From positions 1,240,001 to 1,304,000 of the forward strand of contig NZ_JBHTBR010000002.1 in the NCBI RefSeq assembly GCF_042665075.1: 64,000 nt of DNA. The letters run 5' to 3'. Shown in pieces: positions 26,145 to 35,534 of this stretch (position 1 is the first letter of the stretch; the number at the start of each line of letters is the position of its first letter). Position numbers and translations under genes: made by a program. The notes beneath the pieces are model-generated. The model did not search any database and was not told the DNA's origin. It saw only the letters and a program-made list of their open reading frames with translations. Origin of the DNA: Hirschia litorea (lineage in GTDB: Bacteria; Pseudomonadota; Alphaproteobacteria; Caulobacterales; Hyphomonadaceae).

Positions 26145-27002
26145 ATGAAAAAAAGTCTCGCCCATTCTGCATTCTGTGCAGTCACATGCTCAGCAGTGTT
26201 TGCCATCGCCAGCATTACGCCAAGCGCGCATAGCCAAATTCCATTTGGCTTGGAGGAAAGCCACTCTAATTCAGCAAATGTGCAAGATATTATAGTTCAA
26301 GGATCGGGACATGATCTTCACATTCTGATCAAACTCGACGTTCAACCTAAAACCGCCGCAGCAACCCTCAGCGCAGATGGTGTTATCGTCTCTGTAAAAG
26401 ACCTTTACCTGCAAACTACAGATATAGATCCGCCCACAAAACCATTTGTGTCCCACGCCGTGATAAAACCGGGGAAATCGGGCGAGTCTAGTCAGATCAT
26501 TTTCACAACAATTAAACTCTCCAGTGTGGAGACAAAAATCTACCGCAACGCAATTTTAATATCCGCGCGCACTTTTGATGCCATACCTGAACAAGCTCCC
26601 GCCCCCAGCACGAAGGCTAAAGGCACACAGCCATCATCCACACCCCAAGCTCTTGTAAACCTCATGCCAGCCTCTAGCCTAGCAGAGCAGTTCCAGCTTG
26701 ATAGCAGCGCCTGCGCGCAGGCCCAGCAGGTTTTAAAAAATGAACCGTGGAATTTAGATATTATGGCCGATCATGCACTCTGCCTCGTGTCGGATAACAA
26801 ACTGGAAGATGCCTTACAAACCATCATGCAGCTAGAGAGCTTCATGCCTAACAATTGGAAAGCCGCCCTTGCACGAGGTGAAATTTATCGTCGCAATGGT
26901 CAAGCAAGTCAGGCAAGCATTCAATTTGCGTATGCGCTGCAATATGTTGAAAACAGAGAAGATAAACAGCGTATATCTGTTTGGGTGTCCCACCACTCAT
27001 AA
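26145..27002 (+). CDS. exported two-domain protein with C-terminal TPR-like repeat
   Basis: A 285-residue protein with a signal peptide (residues 1-30, AHSQ). The N-terminal domain (about 44-145: VQDIIVQGSGHDLHILIKLD and later IYRNAILISARTF) is beta-rich and resembles AMIN-type peptidoglycan-associated modules in outline, which is only a suggestion. A Pro/Ser linker (148-172) leads to a helical domain (about 180-270) with NKLEDALQTIMQLE and ALARGEIYRRNGQASQASIQFAYAL, a TPR pair. It may scaffold cell-envelope proteins. It is a single gene. Confidence 0.6.
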   Translation: MKKSLAHSAFCAVTCSAVFAIASITPSAHSQIPFGLEESHSNSANVQDIIVQGSGHDLHILIKLDVQPKTAAATLSADGVIVSVKDLYLQTTDIDPPTKPFVSHAVIKPGKSGESSQIIFTTIKLSSVETKIYRNAILISARTFDAIPEQAPAPSTKAKGTQPSSTPQALVNLMPASSLAEQFQLDSSACAQAQQVLKNEPWNLDIMADHALCLVSDNKLEDALQTIMQLESFMPNNWKAALARGEIYRRNGQASQASIQFAYALQYVENREDKQRISVWVSHHS

Positions 27003-27325
27003 GGCGACAGGCTTTTTATACATCTTCCTTCGGCGCAATATCGTATGCGAGGGGGAAGCACATACAAACACAAATGGATGCACCGAAGAAAGTGTATAAA
27101 GTGTGCAACATGTTTATAGATTGGGGGTCCTAACTCTCTGGGGTAGGTTTGGGACAAAACCAGAGATCCACATTGCACATCTACAAACTATCCATGGTTT
27201 GATCACGTATCTACCCAAGAATAATCACAAAAATGAGAGCACCTAAAAACTCAAAAAAAAACGGCTTCCTACATATGTAGAAAGCCGCAAATTTATGAAG
27301 AGTTTTAGTTATTAATCGCCTGAAT
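27003..27325. other. 323-bp intergenic region with a bulged hairpin and a terminator
   Basis: Between the exported TPR protein and the small helical protein there is a bulged hairpin (TCTCT 27135-27139 with AGAGA 27162-27166; inside it GGTTT 27146-27150 with AAACC 27157-27161) and the terminator described separately. No convincing gene is present. Confidence 0.4.
27253..27287 (-). terminator. intrinsic terminator of the small helical protein gene
   Basis: CGGCTT-c-CTACATATGTAG-a-AAGCCG is a nearly perfect 26-bp hairpin (27262-27287). On the minus strand it is followed by nine T residues, so it ends the leftward gene that stops 38 bp away. Confidence 0.9.
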
Positions 27326-27742
27326 TTAAGCGACTTTTACTTTTTCTACTGCTTCACCTGCACCCAAGAAGTCACCAATGTGACCCACGCCTTCATAGCC
27401 TAATTCTGTTCTCGCAAAACTTGCGATAACTGGCATAAGCTTTGAAACTTGTTCATTCCCCAATCCCACACTTTGTAAATCGCGCACCATCTGAAACGCC
27501 ACTGCTGAACGTCCACCTGGTGTCTGCTCGATTAAACGCGCGATAATACCTGTTGCAGCACCCACTTCTACGCCTGAAGTCGCTGAAAGTGTGCGTGCAC
27601 CGGGAATGCTTTCAAATACTAATGCTGCAAATTGTGACCCTTGGCGGTCAGCAGCATTCAACACAATACCCAAAGCCGAGCGTGCCATATCTGTTGTGAT
27701 TTCAACTTCAGTGGCGATGATGTTCACGAATTTCTTCAACAT
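27326..27742 (-). CDS. small helical protein, DUF2780-like
   Basis: A 138-residue protein with no signal peptide. The second half, FESIPGARTL, then GIIARLIEQTPGG, VRDLQSVGLGNEQVSKLMPVIASFARTELG and VGHIGDFLG, follows the layout of DUF2780-type proteins, in which paired helices end at a conserved Gly-rich turn. Function unknown. It is a single-gene unit closed by a strong terminator, which suggests notable expression. Confidence 0.6.
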   Translation of the reverse strand: MLKKFVNIIATEVEITTDMARSALGIVLNAADRQGSQFAALVFESIPGARTLSATSGVEVGAATGIIARLIEQTPGGRSAVAFQMVRDLQSVGLGNEQVSKLMPVIASFARTELGYEGVGHIGDFLGAGEAVEKVKVA

Positions 27743-28082
27743 ATTCAGCTCTCCGGTATTTGTCGTTTAGAGGCGATGTAATCTTAAATCAGACTAGCTA
27801 ACCGCTCCCGTTCTGTTGCAACCAATAGTGAGCTTTGGGAGTTAACAAAAAACGAATCGCTTTTAAATTCAGCAAAATTTCGACTAAAAATTTTCTCATT
27901 TAATAACAAAGCATTAAGCTAGGCAAAATCATCCATACTCCTAGGCAATTTTTACCGACCAGCTGTCACTTTGTGCCGCCCATCGCGTCATTTTAGTTAA
28001 TGAAAACCAAATTTTATCTATAAAATTCGCAACATCACAACGCGCAAAGCAAGATCAGCATTCCAATGCTTTGGACAAATAA
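27743..28082. other. 340-bp A+T-rich intergenic region, promoter of the small helical protein
   Basis: The region is rich in A/T tracts and contains no open frame of note, no palindrome above 8 bp and no clear DnaA, CtrA or CIRCE element. It presumably holds the promoter of the leftward small helical protein gene. Confidence 0.3.
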
Positions 28083-28859
28083 TTAAGCAGGCTCACATCC
28101 AGCATATATAGCGTGAGGGTGACCTTTAAGTCTGGCCCACATCTGATCACCAAATGAAAAATGCCACCATTCTGTCGGGTTATTGGCAAACCCCATTGCA
28201 TCCATCACCCAATACAATAACCGACGATTTGCTTGGGCTTCCATATCCGACATGGATTCAGCGTGTGAGCGTTCAAACCAATCTGTATGTGCATTCTCTG
28301 TGAGGTCATCAAATATGCCACCCATATATAAAGGCTGCTGCGTATCAATATATCTCAGAGTTAAATCCGTCGCCCCACCCGTTGAATGCGGCGAAGGCGA
28401 ATCCTTCCCCTCACTCGGCGGCGACCAATAGCGCTCCACCTCTTCCATCAGGTTTTCTTCAGCAATATCTGGACGATTATCTCGCAGCCATTGCGGAAAC
28501 CACACACCATGAAAATGACGCTGTATAGCTTGCGGCCGCCACCCGTCAAACACATAGAACTCAATTCCTTGAGCGCTCAATTGTGTATTGGCTTCCTGCA
28601 AAAGTGCAGCAACATTCTCACGCAAATATAAGTGCTCAATCGCGCCCGGCACTTTTTGAAAATATGGTGGGTTGGACGGTGTGAAATAATGGTTTGCCCC
28701 AGCAATACCAATATCACGCACATCTATCATAGCTTCAGCATTCGCCTTGCCATCAAAATCAATCGACACCTGCGTGCGGTAGCCCTGCTTTAATTCATTT
28801 ACAGGCCCAAATGCGGGGATTGGGCGCGCTTTAAGCGCTTTCACATCTATCTCTGCCAT
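28083..28859 (-). CDS. VanX-type D-alanyl-D-alanine dipeptidase (M15 family)
   Basis: A 258-residue zinc peptidase. The zinc and catalytic motifs of VanX/DdpX are intact: SPHSTGGATDLTL (SxHxxGxAxD, with the His and Asp ligands) and EWWHFSFGD (ExxWH, with the catalytic Glu and third His ligand); FDGWRP holds the conserved substrate Arg. It cleaves D-Ala-D-Ala, recycling peptidoglycan fragments. No van resistance genes and no signal peptide are present, so a housekeeping cytoplasmic role is likelier than resistance. Confidence 0.93.
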   Translation of the reverse strand: MAEIDVKALKARPIPAFGPVNELKQGYRTQVSIDFDGKANAEAMIDVRDIGIAGANHYFTPSNPPYFQKVPGAIEHLYLRENVAALLQEANTQLSAQGIEFYVFDGWRPQAIQRHFHGVWFPQWLRDNRPDIAEENLMEEVERYWSPPSEGKDSPSPHSTGGATDLTLRYIDTQQPLYMGGIFDDLTENAHTDWFERSHAESMSDMEAQANRRLLYWVMDAMGFANNPTEWWHFSFGDQMWARLKGHPHAIYAGCEPA

Positions 28860-28918
28860 ACCAATATGTCTCGCATCTATTTCAAGGGCCAGTTTACGCT
28901 AGATATAGCCACGCAAAC

Positions 28919-29842
28919 TCAGTCATCAATCACTTGAATCTCATAGCCTGCAATTGGGAAATGGCAAATCACCCCCCCCGTATCATCCGTCTCTCTTCCC
29001 AGAATAATCTGCTCAGGTGACAGCGCCAATAATTCCCCAACGACTGAAACATTCCCATAATCAATTGGCGTCACCTGCACAAAGTCACCCAATTTCAAGC
29101 CCGGCAGCATTAGCGTCGTCACATAAGGAAGCTCGGCAAACGTATCAAAAGCATGATCCAGCGCTTCCTGTTCGTCAGACTCTTCATTCATGCCATGACC
29201 TATCGCATGCATGCGCTCCATCCAGTCACACACATTCACATACGGATATAATAAAGACGCATTTAAAGGGCTCTGCGCGAGTGACCAAAGACAGTGATAT
29301 ACAGAAAAGTCTGCAACACATGGCTCATCGCCAAACAAGAATGGCGTTTCTATGGATGTATTCATCTGCGAAAGGTATGTCGTAAGCGATGACAGTGCCG
29401 CTTCAGGACTTATCTTCAGCTTTGAAGACCCTTTGAACAACTCAGCACGATCCTTTTTAAATGCAGATGCTTTGCCTGGGCTGATGCGTTCAATCGTATC
29501 CGCTATCGCCTCCGGCCGCATATTCAACGTGCGACACACATCAATGAGTTGATTATCAGCCCATTCAGACACGCGATCTGCGACAAACCCATGTGCAAAC
29601 AATGTCTCGTCAAACGCATGCTCAGCCAGCGTGCGAACAATAAGCGTCGTATCACAATATATATTTGAGTCGATTTGCAATACGGGTGTGCGTCGATACC
29701 CGCCAGTCAATAAATCAAGGCTGGGGCGCGGCGCAATGGGCTCGATAGCCACTGATTGCCACTCAAGTTGCAGATACCCTAAAACGAGCCGCACCTTCTC
29801 TGCAAAAGAAGATGCTGGGTAATGATGAAGAAATATGGCCAT
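28919..29842 (-). CDS. glutathione S-transferase family protein
   Basis: A 307-residue protein. The N-terminal thioredoxin-like domain reads FLHHYPASSFAEKVRLVLGYL and RTPVLQIDSNIYCDTTLIVRTL, the latter with the glutathione-binding Pro and Asp/Thr positions. A helical GST C-terminal domain follows (about 95-215, with CVADFSVYHCLW), and then an extra beta-rich tail of about 75 residues (LKLGDFVQVTPIDYGNVSVVGELLALS) not found in ordinary GSTs. The start at the second ATG is preferred for its AAGGG site. Substrate unknown. Confidence 0.85.
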   Translation of the reverse strand: MAIFLHHYPASSFAEKVRLVLGYLQLEWQSVAIEPIAPRPSLDLLTGGYRRTPVLQIDSNIYCDTTLIVRTLAEHAFDETLFAHGFVADRVSEWADNQLIDVCRTLNMRPEAIADTIERISPGKASAFKKDRAELFKGSSKLKISPEAALSSLTTYLSQMNTSIETPFLFGDEPCVADFSVYHCLWSLAQSPLNASLLYPYVNVCDWMERMHAIGHGMNEESDEQEALDHAFDTFAELPYVTTLMLPGLKLGDFVQVTPIDYGNVSVVGELLALSPEQIILGRETDDTGGVICHFPIAGYEIQVIDD

Positions 29843-30088
29843 GCCCATCCCTTCGCGCTGAATGTCCCAAACCAGCTTTTGTTGTAAGTCATACCAATCG
29901 AGAAACGAATCTCACCCACCACATTTGGAATGCTGCACATAAATTAAACAAAGGTCTAGTTTTTCATTTAGACTATAAAAAAGGGGAACTTCGGGCCAAG
30001 TTTAACATTTGATTATAATCCTGCCACAATAGGACGCGATATATTCAAGTAACAAAAGCGGAAAACCGCAAAGCAGAGGGCAAATATA

Positions 30089-30499
30089 ATGAAATTTCTA
30101 AATTTCTTCTTTCGTGAAGGCTCTTCAATTATGTTCTCGCTGTATCTCACAGTGTTTGCATTGACAGATATTGTCATCATCAATCTAGGCACGGGTGCAG
30201 CCGGCATGTTCATGGTCGCCATTATCTGCCTGATCTATTTATCCTTACAAAGTGGCATGGCTGCGTATTCTAATGTTGGGAATGATCGCCCAATATTTGA
30301 CTTCTTCTTCTCCCTCGCCCCGCTCTTCACGCTTCTTATGATAGCAGTGCTTTCCATGGTGAATGCAACGCAATTATCAACGTTTGAATCCCTTTCCATG
30401 TGGTTGGCTTTGGTCATTACGCTGATAGATGTGATCTTCAACACACAGGTCATATTTAAAATGAACCGCCTAGCGACAGACATGGTTCAAATGCGCTAA
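30089..30499 (+). CDS. small four-helix inner-membrane protein
   Basis: A 136-residue protein with four hydrophobic helices (about 14-35, 38-60, 71-92 and 102-124) and a positive N-terminus (KFLNFFFREG). I do not recognise the family. AGAGGGC precedes the start. The redoxin-like lipoprotein gene follows after 55 bp in the same direction. Confidence 0.65.
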   Translation: MKFLNFFFREGSSIMFSLYLTVFALTDIVIINLGTGAAGMFMVAIICLIYLSLQSGMAAYSNVGNDRPIFDFFFSLAPLFTLLMIAVLSMVNATQLSTFESLSMWLALVITLIDVIFNTQVIFKMNRLATDMVQMR

Positions 30500-30554
30500 A
30501 GAGGGATAAACTTATCTATCTCTCCAATGTTTGTAGGATATTCGGGCACTTATT

Positions 30555-31763
30555 ATGATTTCCAAACCAATATTTGCCGCCCTTTGCGCGATGGCTGTAA
30601 GCTTGTCCGCTTGTTACGATGATGATGACGGTGCCCCTGCGATTGCGCCAAAATCCTTTCAGACATCTGCCGACCTATCGCCCAACGCGAGCACTCGCGA
30701 AGAAATCGACATTGTGCGCGATGATACGGGCCGCCCAAAATCGCATGCTTTGCTCGGCAAACAAATACCCGACTTTTCTGCCAAGTTATCTTCAGGAGGC
30801 CAGATCACACAGGCTGATCTTAAAGGCCGCTGGACCATCATCAATTTCTGGGGATTATTCTGTCATGACAGCTTGAACGATGCTGCCTATGCAAACGCCC
30901 TTAAAACAGCTTTAGAGCAAGACCCAGACGTGGGCTATCTATCATTCCACACAGCCCCGCAAGATTACAAAACAAGCACCAACAAAACCAAAATATTTGG
31001 CAAGTGGGGTTCCGTTGACGCCTTCTTCAAAGACAAGGGCTATAGTGAATATCCTGTCGCGCTTGATCCAGACGCCACTATTCGGGAAGCTTTTAAAATA
31101 ATTTGGACGCCCACCTACCTTATTGTCGGGCCAGATCTAACCATCGAAGCTTTCCGCACAGATTTATCCATCGACAATCCCAACGGAATTAAAGACGTTG
31201 TGCGCCAAATTCATGAGATCCGGAAAAGCAAGTCAGGTGATAAATCAGCTTTATTACCGACAAAGCCCGCTATCAGCTCAGCCCCGGCCTCTACTATCTC
31301 CAGCGTCGGTGTCGCAGGATTAGCAGACCAAACTCCTTTTGACCTGTGGGCCATTAAACAAGCTTTTGATGGATACGAAGTATTCACAGGTAAATCTGAA
31401 AAATCCCCTTACTTTGAGGTTCACAGTACAGATGGCCTCGTCATGCGCATTAAAGCCGATGAGACAGGAGACTGGGTTGGAGCCGCTATCGCAACAGCGC
31501 GGGAATTTAAAGGACCACTTGGCGAAACAATCGGCGTCTCTCTCCTCGGAGAAATCCCAAAAGATATTTTGGGTGAATGTCAGCTAGGCCAAGACACTTA
31601 TGCAGATGCCCTGTTTTGCCGCGCCGACAGCATCTCCCGTTTTGTACGTGTTTTCCGTCTTCCAGAATATTACGACCATACGCAAGGCATGCCACCAGAA
31701 GACATTATGAACGCCTCTCAGCTCATCGAGATGCGTTTCTTACCGCCTAATCGCGCAATCTAG
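30555..31763 (+). CDS. TlpA-like redoxin lipoprotein with a second C-terminal domain
   Basis: A 402-residue lipoprotein (lipobox LSAC, Cys20, then an Asp-rich DDDDD). The first domain (about 68-225) is a redoxin: GKQIPDFSAKLSSGGQ, ADLKGRWTIINFWGLFCHD, then a cis-Pro-like WTPTYLIVG. The usual W-C-x-x-C is replaced by WGLFC, so only the second cysteine remains. A linker (about 225-255) leads to a second domain (about 260-395, FDLWAIKQAFDGYEVFTG, LGECQLGQDTYADALFCRA) that resembles DUF1131-type lipoprotein domains. Its stop codon overlaps the convergent stop of the desaturase-family gene. Confidence 0.8.
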   Translation: MISKPIFAALCAMAVSLSACYDDDDGAPAIAPKSFQTSADLSPNASTREEIDIVRDDTGRPKSHALLGKQIPDFSAKLSSGGQITQADLKGRWTIINFWGLFCHDSLNDAAYANALKTALEQDPDVGYLSFHTAPQDYKTSTNKTKIFGKWGSVDAFFKDKGYSEYPVALDPDATIREAFKIIWTPTYLIVGPDLTIEAFRTDLSIDNPNGIKDVVRQIHEIRKSKSGDKSALLPTKPAISSAPASTISSVGVAGLADQTPFDLWAIKQAFDGYEVFTGKSEKSPYFEVHSTDGLVMRIKADETGDWVGAAIATAREFKGPLGETIGVSLLGEIPKDILGECQLGQDTYADALFCRADSISRFVRVFRLPEYYDHTQGMPPEDIMNASQLIEMRFLPPNRAI

Positions 31764-32554
31764 TTTTCAGTTCGCAAGGGTTGAATGAATAATTGATCCG
31801 GTCGCTGATCTTTCTGCGACTGGAAATTCACTTGGCCGATCTGCGCCTTTCCTGCTTCGGAAAACTGCGCCGTATATGTTCCAAATATCCGATCCCATAT
31901 CGATAAGAAAAAACCGTAATTAGTATCACTCTCCTTTTGCAAAATTGAGTGATGCACCCGATGCATTGCAGGAGTCACGATGAGCGGCCGCAACACAGAA
32001 TCCAACCTATCGGGCAGTTTCACATTTGCGTGATTAAACAAAGCACTCGCATTCAAGACGATCTGAAACCACAAAACAGCCTCAGCACTCGCCCCTAGCA
32101 GAATTACAACAGCCACCTTCCAGCCAAGGGACAGAGCTATTTCAGCGGGATGAAACCTCAGAGCTGTTGATACATCGACATCGGGGTCGGTGTGGTGGAC
32201 GCGATGCAAACGCCATAAAAAACCTATCTTATGCGTTGCTACGTGCTGGGCCCATATCGCTAGATCCAACGCCAGAAAACTCAACACAAAAACACCCCAG
32301 GCAGGAAAGCTAGAGAATTGATTTAAAATACCAAAATCATTATTCTTTGCCCAAATCGCTATAACTGCCAAACCCAATGGCAAAATTAATTTGGCGAAAA
32401 AACCTCCAAGAAAAAGCAACGCAAACGCACCACTCCAGCGCTGCATACGTTTCATTTTACGTGTCCTGTCAGGCAACACAGTTTCAAGAATTGCAAACGT
32501 AATAAATACGCCTAAAAAACTGCCAAATCGGATAAAAGCTTCATAATTTTCCAT
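31760..32554 (-). CDS. sterol desaturase / fatty acid hydroxylase family protein
   Basis: A 264-residue membrane enzyme with the His clusters of the diiron hydroxylase family: HVATH, HRVHHTD and later MHRVHHS, plus about four membrane helices in the first 160 residues. It hydroxylates or desaturates lipids such as sphinganine-like or hopanoid substrates. It is convergent with the redoxin lipoprotein, sharing the bases of the two stop codons (CTAG). Confidence 0.93.
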   Translation of the reverse strand: MENYEAFIRFGSFLGVFITFAILETVLPDRTRKMKRMQRWSGAFALLFLGGFFAKLILPLGLAVIAIWAKNNDFGILNQFSSFPAWGVFVLSFLALDLAIWAQHVATHKIGFLWRLHRVHHTDPDVDVSTALRFHPAEIALSLGWKVAVVILLGASAEAVLWFQIVLNASALFNHANVKLPDRLDSVLRPLIVTPAMHRVHHSILQKESDTNYGFFLSIWDRIFGTYTAQFSEAGKAQIGQVNFQSQKDQRPDQLFIQPLRTEN

Positions 32555-32630
32555 TCTGCAAACTTAGGCAGTTTCATTTCATTCCACAATCAGGCTTTTA
32601 GCTTTGGCAAGTTTGCGCAATGTTGGCGCT

Positions 32631-33797
32631 ATGAAAATGTCTGATTCTCTTTTTCCTAAGAATGACCTTCCCCGCGTGCTGGAATTTTTCGCAGGCGGCG
32701 GCTTTGCCCTTAAAGGTTTAGAGGACAGTTTTCACTGCGTTTTTGCCAACGACAATGATCCGTTGAAAGCGCGTGTCTACGGCAAGAATTTTGGATCAGC
32801 AGGCTTTGATACCAGCGATGTCTGGGCACTATCTCCCAATAAAATACCTGATGCAGAGTTAGCATGGGCTTCTTTCCCATGTCAGGACATTTCCATTGCA
32901 GGCTATCGCAAAGGCTTAAACGCACCTCGCTCCAGCGCCTTTTGGGGCTTTTGGCGCTTGATTGAAGCTATGAATGATGATGAACGCGGGCCCAACACAT
33001 TAGCGCTGGAGAATGTTGCCGGGCTTATCTCCTCCCGCCGTGGGCGTGATTTCATCGCAGTCGTGGAAACGCTCGCAGACGCAGGATATCGCGTAGGTGC
33101 CATGGTGATTGATGCAGCTCTTTTCAGTCCGCAATCCCGTCAAAGATTGTTTATTATCGCCCACAAGGGACGTATCCCCGACGGTTTGGAAAGTAATCAC
33201 CCCGATCCCTTATACCATCCTGAAAACTTACAAAAAGTCGTCGCACGTATGGACCCCACTTCCCGCCTCGCATGGACATGGTGGAAGCTTCCCAAACCCG
33301 ATGCGCGCACAGTCATGCTCGAAGATGTCCTCGATAGAAAAGTGCCTCAGGCGCAATGGCGTTCTGAAGAGGCCACACAAAAACTCATAGACCAAATGTC
33401 ACCCGCCCACCGCGCAAAATTTGATGCAGCCCTGAAACAGAAAACATGGCGTGCTGGTGCCGTCTATCGACGTATCCGCATGGAAGATGGCAGCAAAGTC
33501 CAACGCGCCGAAATTCGTTATGATGGATTAGCGGGGTGTTTGCGTACACCTGCTGGTGGCTCTTCAAAACAATTGCTAATGATCACTCACAAAGGCAAAG
33601 CACGTCTGCGCGCTTTAAACGCAAGAGAGGCAGCGCGCCTGATGGGATTGAATGAAGATTATATTCTGCCTGAAAAAGAAACACCTGCCTTGCAAGTTAT
33701 TGGCGATGCCGTGAGTGTACCTGTCGTAAAATGGCTATCAGAAAACCTTTTATCTCCACTCACAAAGGCCCATCTTTCAAATACAAATGAGTCATAA
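32631..33797 (+). CDS. orphan DNA (cytosine-5) methyltransferase
   Basis: A 388-residue enzyme. Motif I is FFAGGGFALKGLE (residues 19-31), motif IV is the catalytic FPCQD (Cys84), motif VI is ENVAGL, motif VIII is QSRQRLF and motif X is GDAVSVPV near the end; a target-recognition region lies between VIII and X. No restriction endonuclease, specificity subunit or Vsr gene is adjacent, so it is probably an orphan methyltransferase, as found in Caulobacter relatives. The ATG before KMSD replaces an upstream TTG. Recognition sequence unknown. Confidence 0.94.
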   Translation: MKMSDSLFPKNDLPRVLEFFAGGGFALKGLEDSFHCVFANDNDPLKARVYGKNFGSAGFDTSDVWALSPNKIPDAELAWASFPCQDISIAGYRKGLNAPRSSAFWGFWRLIEAMNDDERGPNTLALENVAGLISSRRGRDFIAVVETLADAGYRVGAMVIDAALFSPQSRQRLFIIAHKGRIPDGLESNHPDPLYHPENLQKVVARMDPTSRLAWTWWKLPKPDARTVMLEDVLDRKVPQAQWRSEEATQKLIDQMSPAHRAKFDAALKQKTWRAGAVYRRIRMEDGSKVQRAEIRYDGLAGCLRTPAGGSSKQLLMITHKGKARLRALNAREAARLMGLNEDYILPEKETPALQVIGDAVSVPVVKWLSENLLSPLTKAHLSNTNES

Positions 33798-33974
33798 AAA
33801 TCACATTTTCTAGTTCTAAATCATGATTGGCCCTGTTCATGCATGTAATAAACCGTCCGATGACTGCATTTAATTGAGTTATCGGCTTGAATTGACCATA
33901 TTGACGTCTTTCGGCATACGCTTATCAGGCTTATATCAGTTTCAAACTACACCATTTAAGAGATCACTTTGACC

Positions 33975-35477
33975 ATGCTTCACATCTCGACACAAAAACT
34001 CATCGAGAAACTTCTGGAACGCACCCAGAATGGTACAATCGACTGGAAAGAACGTGTTCCTGACGGTGTCATTCTGGAAACAGAAGGGTATGTAGTCGAA
34101 CTTATTCGTGAGCCACTCAATGTGCGCTTGTCACAAACCAATGGCCGCGTGCTTGAAGATGTCTCGCATGATGACCTGAAAGCAGCTCAAAATGCTGAAG
34201 GCCGCAATTTTGCTGATATCGTAACAGAACTCACACGTGAAGCTGATCGCTTTGCTCGCGGAACAGAACAAGCCATTGCATCAATTCTTGATGCCGTTGA
34301 ATCAAGCACAAAACCAGTTCTAAAATCAAAACCTGTCTTCTTGGGTCAGCCCAAAGAAGAAACGCCAAAATCAGCGCCCGTCCCTGGCCCAAATACAGAT
34401 ACTGCAATAATTGAAGATACAGCTTCAACGCAGGTTGGATCTGTTAGCCAAACTTACAACATCGACCCCTACACCAAAGAAGGTATGAGTGCGGCTGTTG
34501 GCAAAATGGTTGCTGAGATAAACGGTGCCCCTGCAGGTGACGAGCTGGACACACTCAGCACCGAAGAAGATGCCGAGCAGGCAGAGACCTCAAAGGCACC
34601 AGATACCGATCAGGATGCTAGCACTCCGGTCGCTGCTACCGAAGAAACACCAACAGGAGCTGTTTCAACCGACATCACGCCTGATGAAGCAATAGAAATT
34701 GAAGATGATCAAGAAGACGAAATCATCCCTGAATTTAAAACGCACGTCGTAGAATCGCGCCCCGCTGTCCCAGTAACGCCGTCTATGACAACGACGCTAT
34801 CAGAGCCTGAAACCCCTTCTATCGACGCAGAAGCCCCTCTTCAGGCACCAGGCATCGACGCGGAACTCCCCGAACTAGAGGATAGCGCAGGTCTACCTAA
34901 TCTGCCTGATATGCCAGATTTAGGAGAGCTAGAGACCTCTCTTCCAGCAAGTGAAATTGAACTTCCAAAAGCAGATATTTCTGACACAGAAGTCCAAGAG
35001 CCATCACTGCCAGAGGAAGAAGAAACCATCGCGCCTCCTCCTCCTTTGACTATGGAAACAGAACTACCAGACCTTCCAGAAGACATCTTAATTGATGACC
35101 TTCCTGAAGACTTAGACGCACCTACACCTCTGCCGGAGGCCACATCAGAACCTGTAGCTGAGCATGCCGAAACCATCGCTGAGCCAGCCCTAGCAGAACC
35201 AGAACCAGCGCCTCAACCTGCTGCGGAAAAGCCAGCTTTAGGCTTTAGTTTCCGCAATAAAGTGACAGCAACCGGCTTCACAATCGGCGGCAATATCGGA
35301 ACGCTAATATCTGGTGTGCCTGATGATGTCCGCCAACGCGCTGACGATCACGAACGCATGGTGCGTGTACAGCGTGAAAAGGCTGAGGCAGAAGAGCGTG
35401 CTCAAAAAGCAAAAAAAGCCGCCGATGACGCTGCAAATGCACGCAAATCATCTATTGGCTTCAAATCTTGGTCATAG
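33975..35477 (+). CDS. large acidic, Pro-rich hypothetical protein
   Basis: A 500-residue protein with a folded N-terminal region (about 1-110: LIEKLLERTQNGTIDWKERV and a beta stretch), a very acidic low-complexity middle (about 115-420, rich in Glu, Asp, Pro and Thr), and a conserved-looking C-terminal end (GFSFRNKVTATGFTIGGNIG, then a charged coiled coil of RAQKAKKAADDAANA type). No signal peptide or membrane helix is visible. I do not recognise it. The architecture (small domain, disordered acidic linker, C-terminal helix) is that of a scaffold or adaptor, but this is inference. Confidence 0.6.
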   Translation: MLHISTQKLIEKLLERTQNGTIDWKERVPDGVILETEGYVVELIREPLNVRLSQTNGRVLEDVSHDDLKAAQNAEGRNFADIVTELTREADRFARGTEQAIASILDAVESSTKPVLKSKPVFLGQPKEETPKSAPVPGPNTDTAIIEDTASTQVGSVSQTYNIDPYTKEGMSAAVGKMVAEINGAPAGDELDTLSTEEDAEQAETSKAPDTDQDASTPVAATEETPTGAVSTDITPDEAIEIEDDQEDEIIPEFKTHVVESRPAVPVTPSMTTTLSEPETPSIDAEAPLQAPGIDAELPELEDSAGLPNLPDMPDLGELETSLPASEIELPKADISDTEVQEPSLPEEEETIAPPPPLTMETELPDLPEDILIDDLPEDLDAPTPLPEATSEPVAEHAETIAEPALAEPEPAPQPAAEKPALGFSFRNKVTATGFTIGGNIGTLISGVPDDVRQRADDHERMVRVQREKAEAEERAQKAKKAADDAANARKSSIGFKSWS

Positions 35478-35534
35478 TGCCTTCAAGATTTATTTAGCTA
35501 AGAATTTACAATCACTTATTAGTGTGAGCTGCGC

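Noticed and set aside
27146..27156. 11-mer GGTTTGGGACA shared with 61323-61333
   Set aside because: Too short to be meaningful in 64 kb and the flanks do not match.
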